Below are positions 38,847-50,051 of a stretch of 64,000 bases of DNA, piece after piece (the stretch's first letter is position 1; every line of letters starts with the position of its first letter). Source of the DNA: Pneumocystis sp. 'macacae'. Taxonomy: Eukaryota; Ascomycota; Pneumocystomycetes; Pneumocystales; Pneumocystaceae. The notes below the pieces were generated by a model. It searched no databases. It was given only the letters and a program-made list of their open reading frames with translations, and was not told the origin of the DNA. The DNA lies in contig CM030730.1 in the NCBI GenBank assembly GCA_018127085.1, positions 418,531 to 482,530 on the forward strand, in the 5' to 3' direction. Both the position numbers and the translations under genes were made by a program.

Positions 38847-41800
38847 TTTTGGAAACATAAAATATTATTGAAGATAATGAAATCGGAATTTAACTATTGA
38901 AAAACAGAGCAGTTTGAATATCTTTTCACTGTTAAATTGTACGAAATATTATTTTTTGTCAAGTATAACAAATAAATAATAGAAATATTTGTTAGTTATT
39001 TTTTTCTAAAAGAATAAAAATAAATTAATAAAATTGAAGGCTAAAAATTTTTAGGATAATAAATGAAAGTCTTTATGTTTTTCATTAATTATATGAAATA
39101 TATTCTATTAAAAGAGATACGTTTTGTATATTTTATTTTTTTATTTTATTTTCTATAATTGAAGTTCATTTTTGAATTGAAAAAATCAATAAAATTTTAA
39201 ATATAATTACATGAAAAAGCCTTTTAAAGAATAGACTTATTCTAGTTTTGTTTCTTAAAAAATGTAACAATATTAATAAATACAAAATATTTCTAGATGG
39301 ACACTAACAAAATAAATTAATAATATAAAAAAATATACATTTAAAATTGAGAGGTGTATTTAGAAACATAAAAACTGTATCTTGAAATTTGAAAATTGAA
39401 ATTTATAAAAAATCTAAAATTATTTAATATATAAAAATATTTATTCAAACTATTATATAAAAATTGTATATAATGAATGCAAAGATTATGAATAAAAATA
39501 TATGTTCAAAAAAATTCCTAAAGATAAAAAATACAAAAATATACAAAATACAATAAAATTATAAACTCTAGTCTGATTATAATAAACCTGGGATTTTATG
39601 TAAATTATATAACATTAAAAAGATATAAAAATTTGAAAAATCAAAATTCCAAAATACTGATAAATACGTATAAAACTATTATTCTTGGATAACAAATGCA
39701 TGAGAAATGAGTAATAATACTTATTTTTAATCAAAGTATTTTTATATTTTAAAAAGGATTCAAAGATTTCGAGAAATAAATATCAAGTAAATTTAATTTT
39801 ATGAAAAATTTTTTGAATCTATTCAAAAAAATGTTAAGCAATCAGAACAAATGCCAATTAAAGTTAAAAAACATTTCTTCAACCCCAAATAAAAAGATAA
39901 ACGAATGGAAAAACATGTTTGTATGAAAAAATAAACCTCAAAAAAATTTAAAAATGATTAAACCATACCATTCTTAAAATAAAAATCAATAGCTATTTGG
40001 AAACATTGCTAAATTAAAAGTGTTTTTTGCTAAAGTATTGTTTTTGTAAGCCAACCAGCAGCAATAATCTCACATAAGAAATTTAAAAATAAAGGAAAAA
40101 AGACCACATGCAGATTATAGAATTTGTTTTTCAATTAAATAGAATTATTTACTACAGTTGTACAAAAGAAAAATTTGGAAAAATTTTTCAAAAAAAAACT
40201 GAAATGTGTTTTGTTTAAAAGATACTATTCTAAAAATATAGCCAAAATACATTATAAATTCAGAGCATTTATAAATACTAATAAATTAAAATAATGTATA
40301 TAGTAAAAATAGATTTAAAAAATAGAAACATGAAGAATTATTAAATTAAATGAATTTTAAATGAATTACCAAAAAGATATGAAAGCAATTTAAAAGCCTG
40401 AGACTAACTTTATTTGAAAAAAAACTAAAGTCTAAAGAGAACATTCAAAAGTCTAAAGATATCTATTATATCTAAAAATTTAACACTAGTCAATAAATTA
40501 TTAGAAAGGAAATTATACTAGCTATTTTTAATTTAGCATGATTAAATAGAAAAAAAAGTATCAAAAGCTAATGAGTAAATATTAAAAATTAAGTAAATAT
40601 TGTATATGATATGATATATGTACTAATAATAAACTTAAAAAGTTAAAACAAATCATTTGAAACGGACAAAAACTTTAAATCAATATCTTTAAAAATGCCA
40701 ATCAAGTAATAGCATCAAGGGATTATATTTCTCTTTTAGGATTATATTATTATAAGTTTACTCTAGATTATACTGTTCCATAGAAAGTAGTGATTAAGAC
40801 ATAGATTCCAGAGGACTCCAATTTTATCTATCCTTTAAGATGAGTCTTAAATATCGGATTGACCTAAGGGTTAAAAGGAAGTACAGATAGTTAAATAGTT
40901 TAATTTTAAGAAAACTATTATACATACATATACAATAGATTTATTGTATAATAGAGCAGGAATATTGTTAAAAATAATACAGACCTTAAAATCAAACTCT
41001 AAAATAAATATTTTAAATAAATTGAAAAAACAATGCATTAACCAGATTCGTAAATTTACCAAAAAAGTTAAAAGGAGTAGACTTTATGGAAATTTAAAAA
41101 AAGTGATAAAAGATTGTGGAAAAATGCCGATATTATTCTATTCTTATTTAAAATAATAGACTCAAAATAGTAGACTGGAAACAATTATAATTGACGGTAA
41201 AAACCGACCAACTAAATAATATCATTATTTACGTTGGATATGATAATTACAATTACAAAAAAGAATTCATGAATTTATAGGTATAATTGTAACTATTGAG
41301 CACTAGCATAGTATAATAGTAGTAATTAGCAGCCATCTCAATATACAAAGAAAAACGAGAAAACTCCAAAACAAGAAAATAGCATTCTTAAATAAACAAA
41401 GACTTGAAAATCAGAATAGGCATTGTTTTCTAAATTATAATTGCAATTTGAAAGAGAATTATAAATTATATATATATTCATGCCCTGAAAACGAAAGTGC
41501 TAACAAAAAATAAGAAAGATATAATCAAAAGGACTCAGAAAATATCAACAATTTTAAGAATTCTTATGAAACATGAAAATCCGAAGACATCTAGAGGTCT
41601 AAAAAGTTTGCAATATGCTTGTTACATCCCCGTAAGACAAAAAAGCGGCTTTAGAATAAACATACAGTAGAATGCCTCATTTGTTTAGGACTTGACATTT
41701 AATTGTCAAAAAGTAAAAATCGCGTAAAAATACAAGATCTAGCAACATTGTGGGCACTTGAATTCAGTTTTCAAATTATAAAGGAGAAAAAGATAATAAC

Positions 41801-42756
41801 TAAATAGATTCAAGTTAAGGAGTCGATACCAGGAAAGCTAATGGAAACATGAATTAAAGCAAAAATATAGGAAACTGCAAAAAAAAATATAACTGCAAAG
41901 GAAACTACAAAGTGTTGGTGAAAAATGATAAAAATACTATAAAAGAGCGTTATAAGGGGCCCGAAAAAGAAAAACAGAAACGTGAATACTATTAAAAGAA
42001 TATATTTAAAAACTGTAAATATTAAGAAGAATCCAGAAGGAAGAAAAAGACAAAGTTTAAGAAAACTAAATCAAATATATATGACTCATGTTTATATATA
42101 TCATAGTATAATTAGGATTAATATACAAATCGATTAAAATTATATAAAATTAATCGAGAACGACAACCAGAAACACACTCTATATACATGTTTTAAATCA
42201 CAATGGTAGAAAATACAGACATAGATTTAAATATATTAATCTTACAATACAGAAATGCAGATTGCATAATCATAAGCATATAATATACATTCTAGTCCAA
42301 AGACAAGATTATGATTCGGTATTGAGTCAGAATGTAGTTGTACAAATCTTGATCTTACTACAACTCTTATTCAAGTCTACGTAATTTTTCACTTGACTCT
42401 GGGATTAAAATGCACAGAAAAACAGAAATGTTGATAAATAAGCAGATAAGTCAAAGACGAGATACATGGATTATAAGATATTATTAATTAATTTAATTTT
42501 GGGTTTTTTAAATGAATAATTTTTTTAAAAAGCTAATTTTTTATAAAATCTCGATTTAATTTAGCAAGAGAAAATAATATATTTATTCACGATAACAAGA
42601 TAATAAGTATTAGTATTGTCGAGCAATTATTGCCTATTTTTTATCTTATTTGTTGTGGATATTTTTTAAAAGCCGAAGCGTTTAAATATTTTCTATCAAA
42701 AAATTCATATCATCCATTAATAATCAAAAACAGGGTTTCTGGCTTTCATTTACTTT
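38847..42756. other. 3.9-kb AT-rich, A-biased desert between msg genes
   Basis: No frame of convincing content on either strand. The + strand is richer in A than T over much of 39.4-42.4 kb, unlike the deserts in the core. This resembles the coding-strand bias of msg genes and might be a decayed copy. The frame at 40944-41156 is Lys/Asn-rich and unconvincing. Confidence 0.5.
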
Positions 42757-44386
42757 ATGAAGGCCGGCATATTTAATATCCTTTTTTTCATAATACCTGT
42801 TTTTTCAAGGAATCTTGACGTTCGAAGTTATTTTTCTTTTTTTTTATAACTTTTTAATTTTTTAGAGTATCCTCATGGAAAATCGGGGTTTTTGGAGCAT
42901 CTAAGGTATAAAAGCCCACAATTATCATAAAATATTTAACACTGACGAAATTTATAGTGATTCTAATCTTTATTCTTCGCTTTTTAGTAGTACTAGTTCT
43001 TCACGTAGCAACTTTTTACCTTACACATTATGTGATCAATTACGTGATGCATACGGTACTTTGAGTCTTATAGATCCTCGAATGGATGTTTTTTGTAATG
43101 TTTATCTTGATGATCAGGCTTATAGTGGGGTTTTAGAGGGAATTATCACTGATGTCCAAAGTCTTTATTCAGAAATTCAAAAATTACAGACTCCCTCGCA
43201 TGAAGAGTGTCGCCGTCTCCTTTCTTTATGTCATTTTCTTCAACATTTACTTCCTCGTCTCGCTTCTGCTTGCGACAAACTAGCACTTTCTTGTTATCGT
43301 AAAATACGCAAAGATACAGCTGCCGCAATTCTTCTTCGAGCACTCGCGGGTAGGTCGGAAACCCTTGAAAGATGCAAACTTGGAATGGAGCAAGTATGTG
43401 TCATATTATCTGGACTTAGCCAGGAACTGAGGCACGCCTGTGTAGCCTGGCCATATATGTGCAGAGACTTAATAGCGACCGCTCACAGAAAATGCACTTC
43501 TTTGCATCAACAACTGGGAAGTGCACTAACCAAGCCTGCATCAGAAGAAGTATGTCTTTTGGTTACTGATTGCACTCACTATTCACAACATTGCGACGAT
43601 AAAACACGTGCTTTATGCAAACGACTTGGAACTGCTTGTATGAATAGTGGCTATTTATCTCAGTCGTTTTTGGACGATATGTTATTTGTAGGTGAGGAAG
43701 AAGCAAAAGGTGTTTTCAACGATGTATTCGATAGATATGGCGTTTTTATTGGAACTCCTCCTCCAACTAAAAGAAATTCTTGGGATCCTTCTTTATCTCT
43801 CCTAATACAAGACGAAAAACTTGATCCAACTGCAGGCTCATGCTATTTAATTACAGAAGAATGCATGTTTTCCAGTAGTGATCCATTCCTGGTTCCTCTT
43901 TGCACAAATGGACATGGAAATGCTATTGCAAAAGATGCTTGCTCAGGTTATCCTGCTAGACTTACTGGTATTCCTGGTGGTTATCTTGATGAGCTTACAA
44001 AGGTGCTTTCTGAATTTGAGTCTGTCGGGCTGAATTTTGATGCTTTATCGGCAGGAATATTTCCTGTTGGACTTACTGATGATTACTGTACACGTGTACA
44101 GTCACTATGTTATTATTATGGTGGTTTTGGGAGTGAAGATCTCCGTCATAAATGTAAAAAGCTTGAATCAGAATGCTATAAAAAGTCGTATTTTTCTTCA
44201 ACTCTTAAAAGTATCTTAGGCAGTTCATATCAACAACTTTCTGAAACATCGAGCAATTCAGAGAGTTGCGTATCTCTATTAACTAGAAAGTGTAAAGAAT
44301 CAACTGGTCTAGGTTTTAGTGCAATTTATTTATGTCTACATCCTCTTACTACATGTAATACTTTAATTGAAAATGTTTTAGAATAG
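42757..44386 (+). CDS. Msg-superfamily protein with own leader, about 512 aa
   Basis: Exon 1 (42757-42826) encodes MKAGIFNILFFIIPVFSRNL. A 39 bp phase-1 intron follows, then exon 2 (42866-42905), then a second intron from 42906 ending at 42957 or 42987. Both acceptors keep the frame (512 or 502 aa). The main exon carries Msg cysteine blocks: ECRRLLSLCHFLQHLLPRLA, LLRALAGRSETLERCKLG, VCLLVTDCTHYSQHC and DYCTRVQSLCYYYGGFG. It ends in TCNTLIENVLE with no Ser/Thr tail and no GPI signal seen. It may be a secreted form, a C-terminally truncated copy, or joined to an exon I did not find. GC content is higher than in the 36.7 kb gene. Confidence 0.75.
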
Positions 44387-45234
44387 ATATTTAAAAATCG
44401 AATATTATACTGAATTCAACTTTATTCTTTTTAAGGGATGCTTTTAGGTATTTAGGACGATTTTATTCTTTAATAATTCTTGGTTACAAGACAGATGCAT
44501 TTTTAATAATACATTTTATCTAAGATCATGAATCTAACCTCTACTGATGCATATAATTGTACTAATAATGTATGTTGTATTTTATTTCTTTAAAAACTAC
44601 TCTGATAAAATCATATATAACTCATCTCTGTTTTTAATTTTTTTTGCCTATCCATCTCTTGCTGATACTAAGAAACATTATTGATGCAAAGATTATATTG
44701 GGTAAAAGATTTAGCAGAAACCTTGTCTTTTGCAGTTAATAAAAACACTTCATAGTGTTTTAATATCATGAGATAACGATATAATATCACATGAAAATCT
44801 GCCAATACCACTTTCTTTGATCTTTTAATTTAACTTGAACAATATTTTAAGAGGCTAAAAACAGGTAGACATAAGGTAATCTTGAAGGACATTTTTTAGA
44901 TTTATTTTTTTCAAAAAAAGTAAGTGATGATTCTCGATTTTTTAACTCAAAGCACTTCTTTTACACTTAATACATAGAACATGATTAGATGGTAGTATAA
45001 ATAGTTATTTTAATTATAATATACGCAAAAGATAACCAAGTTTAAGACAGCATATCTATTTAACAGATAGACAAACATGGTAGCCAAACATGGTAGAAAA
45101 TAGACTAAAAACGCAATATCTTTGATGCTAATTTGTCTCATATTTTAACTAAAAGGATTATATTTTCTACACAATTGGCCCATATTTTTAACCTGACTAG
45201 CCTCTTTTTGCCTGTCTTTATCTAATCATTTTTA

Positions 45235-45286
45235 GATCTGCCCTTATCACTGATCTACCCTTATCTCTGATCTGCCTTTTATCTCT
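45235..45286. repeat. Three copies of an approximately 17-18-bp pyrimidine-rich tandem repeat
   Basis: The units read TCTGCCCTTATCAC, TCTACCCTTATCTC and TCTGCCTTTTATCTC, separated by TGA. On the other strand this is GATAAGGG-type sequence like that of the telomere-proximal arrays. Confidence 0.65.
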
Positions 45287-45290
45287 CAAA

Positions 45291-45304
45291 TACCCCATGG
45301 GGTA
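45291..45304. repeat. Perfect 14-bp palindrome TACCCCATGGGGTA
   Basis: Read directly. It sits just after the pyrimidine-rich repeat. Its arms resemble the TACCCC/GGGGTA elements found beside the msg-I genes. Confidence 0.7.
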
Positions 45305-46243
45305 CCTCTCATCCATGTCGATCAAAAATAAGACTAATAGAAACCCTAAATATTAAAATATACGCATTGAACTAATAGAATTATAAATAGTATTCCTAAC
45401 TAAAGCTAATAAAACATGAATAAAACGTATACGAATACAACTTGAATATATGAAAATTAAAATAATCAAAATAAAGCAAAAATAAGTGAATATTAGGACA
45501 TAACAGTGCTTCTTGGATATCTTAGATATCTTAAAATTTATCAGTATAAAAAATATATAAGAAATTTGTACAAGCAATTAAAAAAGCACATCATTTTGAA
45601 ATAAAGAATAAATAAAGCATCGAACATCAAGTTTCAAAAAACAATTATCATTGAAGATTATTTTTACAATTTGAATTGTATGAAATGGAAAGAATCCGCA
45701 GAAAGTTCAAAAAATACATACTATATATGGGGATTACTTTAAGCTTGAATCAATAAAACTAGATATAAAAAATGAATAAATATTCAAAGTAGCTTTAAAT
45801 GAACAATAGATAACATGAAGCTTAATTAAATTATCTTTTTAGAAAAAACTTAGAAGTCTGATAAAGATAGATTTAATAAAGTCAAAGCTGAAATGATAGT
45901 ATTTGCATATACAGATACTAAAAAATAAAAGGAATTACTGGAAAATGGTAGGAGATAAGAGCTATGAAAATATTGCCAACAAAATCATTTAAAACTCCAA
46001 AAATAATTTTGTAAAAATTTACAGATATTAGGATACATACAAGCTTGTAAACTCAGCAAAAAGCAGGTTATACAATTGTAGCAGAGGACAGCAGTTAAAA
46101 CTGTAATTATCTGTCTGTTTATCTATTGTATATTCATTATTAATTTATTATCGTTTCCCCATTTTTTATGAGAACGCTTCCCGATATTCCAATGTCAAAT
46201 ATGAAACATTTTTTATGAAAACTGTTGCTTATTGCTATTATAA

Positions 46244-49200
46244 ATGAAAGCATTTGTGTTAGCCGGGTTTCTTGGCATAGCACATGCTTTCTCAAAAAAT
46301 ATTGGTATCGCGTTTTTTCTTTTTCTCCTTTTTAATTTTTTTAGTTCTTCATAAAAGATATTCTGCATCAAAAAAACTAGATGGATCATTGGACCCACCA
46401 GATGCATCAATAAATTTATTAGGGTATAGAAACATTTAAACAGGAACAAAATGTACAAAGTTAATGTTTTTTACCCAGTGAGGAGCAGATTTTGGCTTTG
46501 ATTTTGGGAAAAGATGCAATAAGTGATAAATGTCAGCAGAATCTAGAAAAATACTGTAAGAATTTAGGAGGTATAGGTCTAGAACCAAAGGATTTGCACC
46601 CAGCATTAGAGGAATTTTGTCAAAAAGCAAAACAAAAATGCACTGATCTCAAAACTAAAATCACTAATGTGTCTGGAAATGCTAGAAGCTTTCTTTTGTA
46701 TCTTTCTAGTAGTCTTACTTCTGCGGAATTTACTTTAAACAAAGTCCAATGTAATTATGTTCATGTTCAATATACAATTTTCCGGGAATTCGCGAGTTTT
46801 CGTTCTCTCTGCGATAATTTAGATGAACAATGTCATGAAGCTATACTTGAAACTCTAACGTATGAAGCCCTTTCAAGGGCCCTTGTTCGGAATTTGGAAA
46901 CTGAAGAAGCGTGTAATGCAAAAATTCCTGACTTTTGCCCGGTGTTAGCAGGGGAAAACTATTATTTATTCTGGTATTGTTTCCTTCAAAAACATATATG
47001 TAAAGTTCTTCCTGCTCGAGAAAAAGAAATCTGCAAATCTCTTGAGGAAGATATCAAAACTGTGCTTGAAAATAACGCTAAATTAGAAAAGGATTGTCAC
47101 TCTCTTCTTGAGAAATGTTACTTCCACTCACCAAACTGTGAGGATCTGGTACAACAGGAATGTATAAAGCTTAGAAACGGTTGTAAGGGGAAAAATATCG
47201 TGTATTCCCCCCCCCCCCCATACTCATCTTTTTGACCCATTGAAATTTCCACCTACACTTCAAGAGAAAATAGGTCTTGATCGGCTTTTTACTGAAGCAG
47301 AAGCCGTGGGTCTTTTAAATATTAAGCTTTCGTTTCCAGAAATTCGTCATTTTTTGCTGTTAGCATATCATAATACGAATCCAAGTAACGATAAAATAGC
47401 GAGATGTACTTATTATCTAGGAAACTGCACTTTTCGCCATTTAAAAGAACTAGGGGGTTTATGTAATAAGACTAATCATACTGAAGTATGTGAACAAATA
47501 AACAATACTGTAAAAGGAGAATGTGATTCTTTTCGATTAACTCTTCAACAAAAAGGATTATTTAAATTAAAAAATGGAGCTAAAAATATGTTTTATACTT
47601 CGGATAGACTATCTGAAATGATTCATGAAAAAGTGTATGCAGATCTTATTTCAAAATGCTATTACCTGCAATCACATTGCGGTGCTGATTTCCTGGATGC
47701 TTGTGGAACTCTGAAAGCGGCATATTCTAGAGCACAGCTTTTCAATTTAGCAAAAGAAGTATTACTGGAAGAATTATTTGGGTTTCTTCATGATTGGACT
47801 TCAGATGGGGTTAAAAAATGTGCAGTAAAACTTGTAGAAAGATGTCAAAAAGTTAGAAACGACAGTATAGATTTGCTTTCAATGTGTTTGAAACCAGGAG
47901 AAACGTGCGAAGAACTTATGTGGGATCTTGGAAGAAGAAGTTCCCAATTATACTCTATTTTGGGTAAAAAGAGGGATTATCCAGAAGAAAAAGATTGTGT
48001 TATTTTGGAGAAAGAATGCGAGAATCTATCAAAGGATTTTGAGGAGTTTAATGCACCTTGCAGCACATTGAGAAGGAATTGTGCTCATCTGAGAAATGCG
48101 CAGAAATTGAAAGACGCTTTGTTGAGTAAAAATAGTGACGTTTTGGTAACGGTTGATAACTGCGCAAAATATTTAGAAACGAAATGTCCTCGATGGTTTA
48201 TGAGGGAAATGAGTCCATTTAGTCTTATATGTATAGCACACTACAAAACGTGTCTTAGAATACGCGGGGATGTACAAAATCATTGCTCTGCACTTGAGCA
48301 GAATATGAAAATCGAGAATGTTGTCAAGCAATCAGAAGACGATAAAGAAAGGGATAATATTTGTTTTCTTTGGGAGGAATACTGCGATATGCTCATGGGA
48401 AACTGCCCTGATAAACTGAAGCAAGACAATAATGGAGATGGACTGTGTGTGAAACTCAAAGGAAACTGCAAGACATTTCGCGACAAGTTTCCCTTACTGA
48501 AAGCCCTGATGTACAATATAAAGGGATCTTTAACAGACAAGGATGTATGCACTACTCGGTTAAAGGACTACTGCGCAAGCTCAATAGAATCAAATAAAAC
48601 ACTTGAAGATTCATGCAAAGAATATAACGAAGATGACACAAGGGATAAAATTTGCGTCAAGTTCGTTAAATGGATGGAAATATTGTGCAATAATTTGCCA
48701 ACTAAGCTGAATAAAGTTGCTAAAGATTTGGAAGATAGGGTAGCTGAATTTGAAGAAACTAAAGAGCAAGCCGAAAAAGCCACTAGCGATTCAGGTTTAT
48801 TCTTAGTGGCATCTCAGGCAGCGGATGAGAAGCAGAATCATCGCCTCGCCGCACGTGGCAATGTCACGGCTTACATCAGACTTGTGCGTCGAGACGATCT
48901 GGATATAGAGTCATCTGTGCGTCATGGACTCGCATTTGATCTGATGTCTCTGGTTCTAGAGCTGTACTTGGAGGCCAAAGATATCTGTGACCATTTTATC
49001 GAAGAGTGTGCGTTTGAGGATGATTGCCTTAATTTTAAGAATCCATGCCAGGAAATACGCGAGCATTGTAAGGCATTTGTATTGCCTAAAGCAGTGTCTC
49101 CAACAGAAACGTCTGTCTTGACCGTAACGGTTACAGACTCAACGACCATGACGGATGACAAGCCAAAGCCCACTGTAACGATGAAAGATGGGATCTGCGT

Positions 49201-49447
49201 GGTAATCGATTCAAAGACAACCTGGGTGACAAGCAAATCGGTCTCTAGAAAGACAAAGACACATACTTCAGTGACAACATCTACACAGAAATGCAAGCCA
49301 GTGCCGTGTACGACGGAAGATGCACGAACAAAAGAGCCAGAAACAGGTGGAGCAGATACGGAAGTGCCGAGCGGGGCGACAAAGATATCAGGGTTGACAG
49401 TAATGAATATTGTTATATGGGTAATGGGAGCTTTTATTGTGATTTAA
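46244..49447 (+). pseudogene. Msg-A-type gene with own leader, frame broken at a 13-C run
   Basis: Exons 46244-46304 (signal peptide MKAFVLAGFLGIAHAFSKNI), 46345-46423 and 46479 onward join in frame over introns of 40 and 55 bp. The third exon begins GEEQILALILGKDA and holds standard Msg blocks, but after NIVYSPPPP it stops at TGA 47233-47235. A second frame open from about 47216 continues FDPLKFPPTLQEKIGLDRLF at the same point in the domain order as in the two msg-I genes and runs to 49447. That part has a Ser/Thr-rich tail (TDSTTMTDD, KTHTSVTTSTQ) and a hydrophobic GPI-type end. The frames differ by one base at the C run (47207-47219). It could be an assembly error, a phase-variable gene or a true pseudogene. 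Confidence 0.8.
47207..47219 (+). repeat. Homopolymer of 13 C at the frame break
   Basis: Counted directly. It lies in the Pro-rich hinge where intact relatives have PPG or PPGSHFDP. Long mononucleotide runs are prone to slippage in replication and to miscalls in sequencing. Confidence 0.9.
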
Positions 49448-50018
49448 AGGGAATAATGAGCATTTGCATTGGGTTAAAAACTAAAAGAAAATAATGAGCA
49501 TTTGTATTGGGCTATGAAATTAGGGAATTAGAAAATAATTTAAAAATGATTCCTAGAGGGAATATAGATATGCAATATAAAAATATAAATATTTAGAACA
49601 TGCTTTCAACATAGATATGGAATGCTGGACATTGAATAGAATACTAGTCATTTAGACAGTCCCAAGCTCGCCTCGTGCCTAACTAGTGAGCCCTCAGTTT
49701 CAAGTTTATTCTTTTGAATCACGTTGTGGTTTCTTTGAATAATCATTATTTTATAAAACTAAGAATTGTATTTTAAAGTTAACGTTCGACCTTTTCGAAT
49801 CAGAAGATTTTGGTTTTTCAGTTGGATATTTCCAAATTCTACTCACCATTGATTAAAAGGGTGCACAAGAGTAGTAATTAGTGCTGGGATAGCATGGGAT
49901 TACTTGTTTTTTTGAGGAATATGAAAATCTCACTATTTCTTGGCGTTCCAATGAAAGCAAAATGAAATAGAAGTGTACCATACTTTAAGACCTTGTTTTG
50001 CAGGATTCCGCATGGGCA
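49448..50018. other. Intergenic region before the first msg-I gene
   Basis: About 570 bases. It begins with two copies of an AATAATGAGCATTTG motif (49449-49473 and 49488-49511). The stretch 49640-49820 is less AT-rich than core intergenic DNA. In the frame of the next gene, a TAA at 49986-49988 is followed by no ATG. A TTTTGCAG just upstream of the CRJE looks like a splice acceptor. Confidence 0.6.
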
Positions 50019-50051
50019 GTGGCGCGGGCGGTTAAGAGGCGGGCACAAGCA
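50019..50051 (+). promoter_or_regulatory. CRJE (conserved recombination junction element) of msg-I copy 1
   Basis: The first 27 bases match those of the 53.4 kb gene except for one synonymous T/C. It contains GCGCGGGCGGT then AAGAGGCGGGCA and begins GTG. In this genus the CRJE is the crossover point between donor msg-I genes and the expression site. Confidence 0.85.

Larger units (their letters stand above)
44387..46243. other. Intergenic region between msg genes
   Basis: About 1.86 kb, AT-rich. It contains a short C/T-rich tandem repeat and a perfect palindrome at 45.23-45.30 kb (listed separately), and a direct repeat ACATGGTAG (45075-45095). No gene seen. Confidence 0.6.

Noticed and set aside
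40871..41156. Two overlapping short frames on opposite strands
   Set aside because: Composition matches surrounding AT-rich DNA, and neither shows Msg cysteine spacing.
45353..45577. 74-codon reverse frame rich in Ile and Phe
   Set aside because: Low complexity, no homology; typical of A/T-rich sequence.
50012..50035. ATG just upstream of the copy 1 CRJE as a real start
   Set aside because: It is out of frame with the msg product and meets TAA within eight codons.
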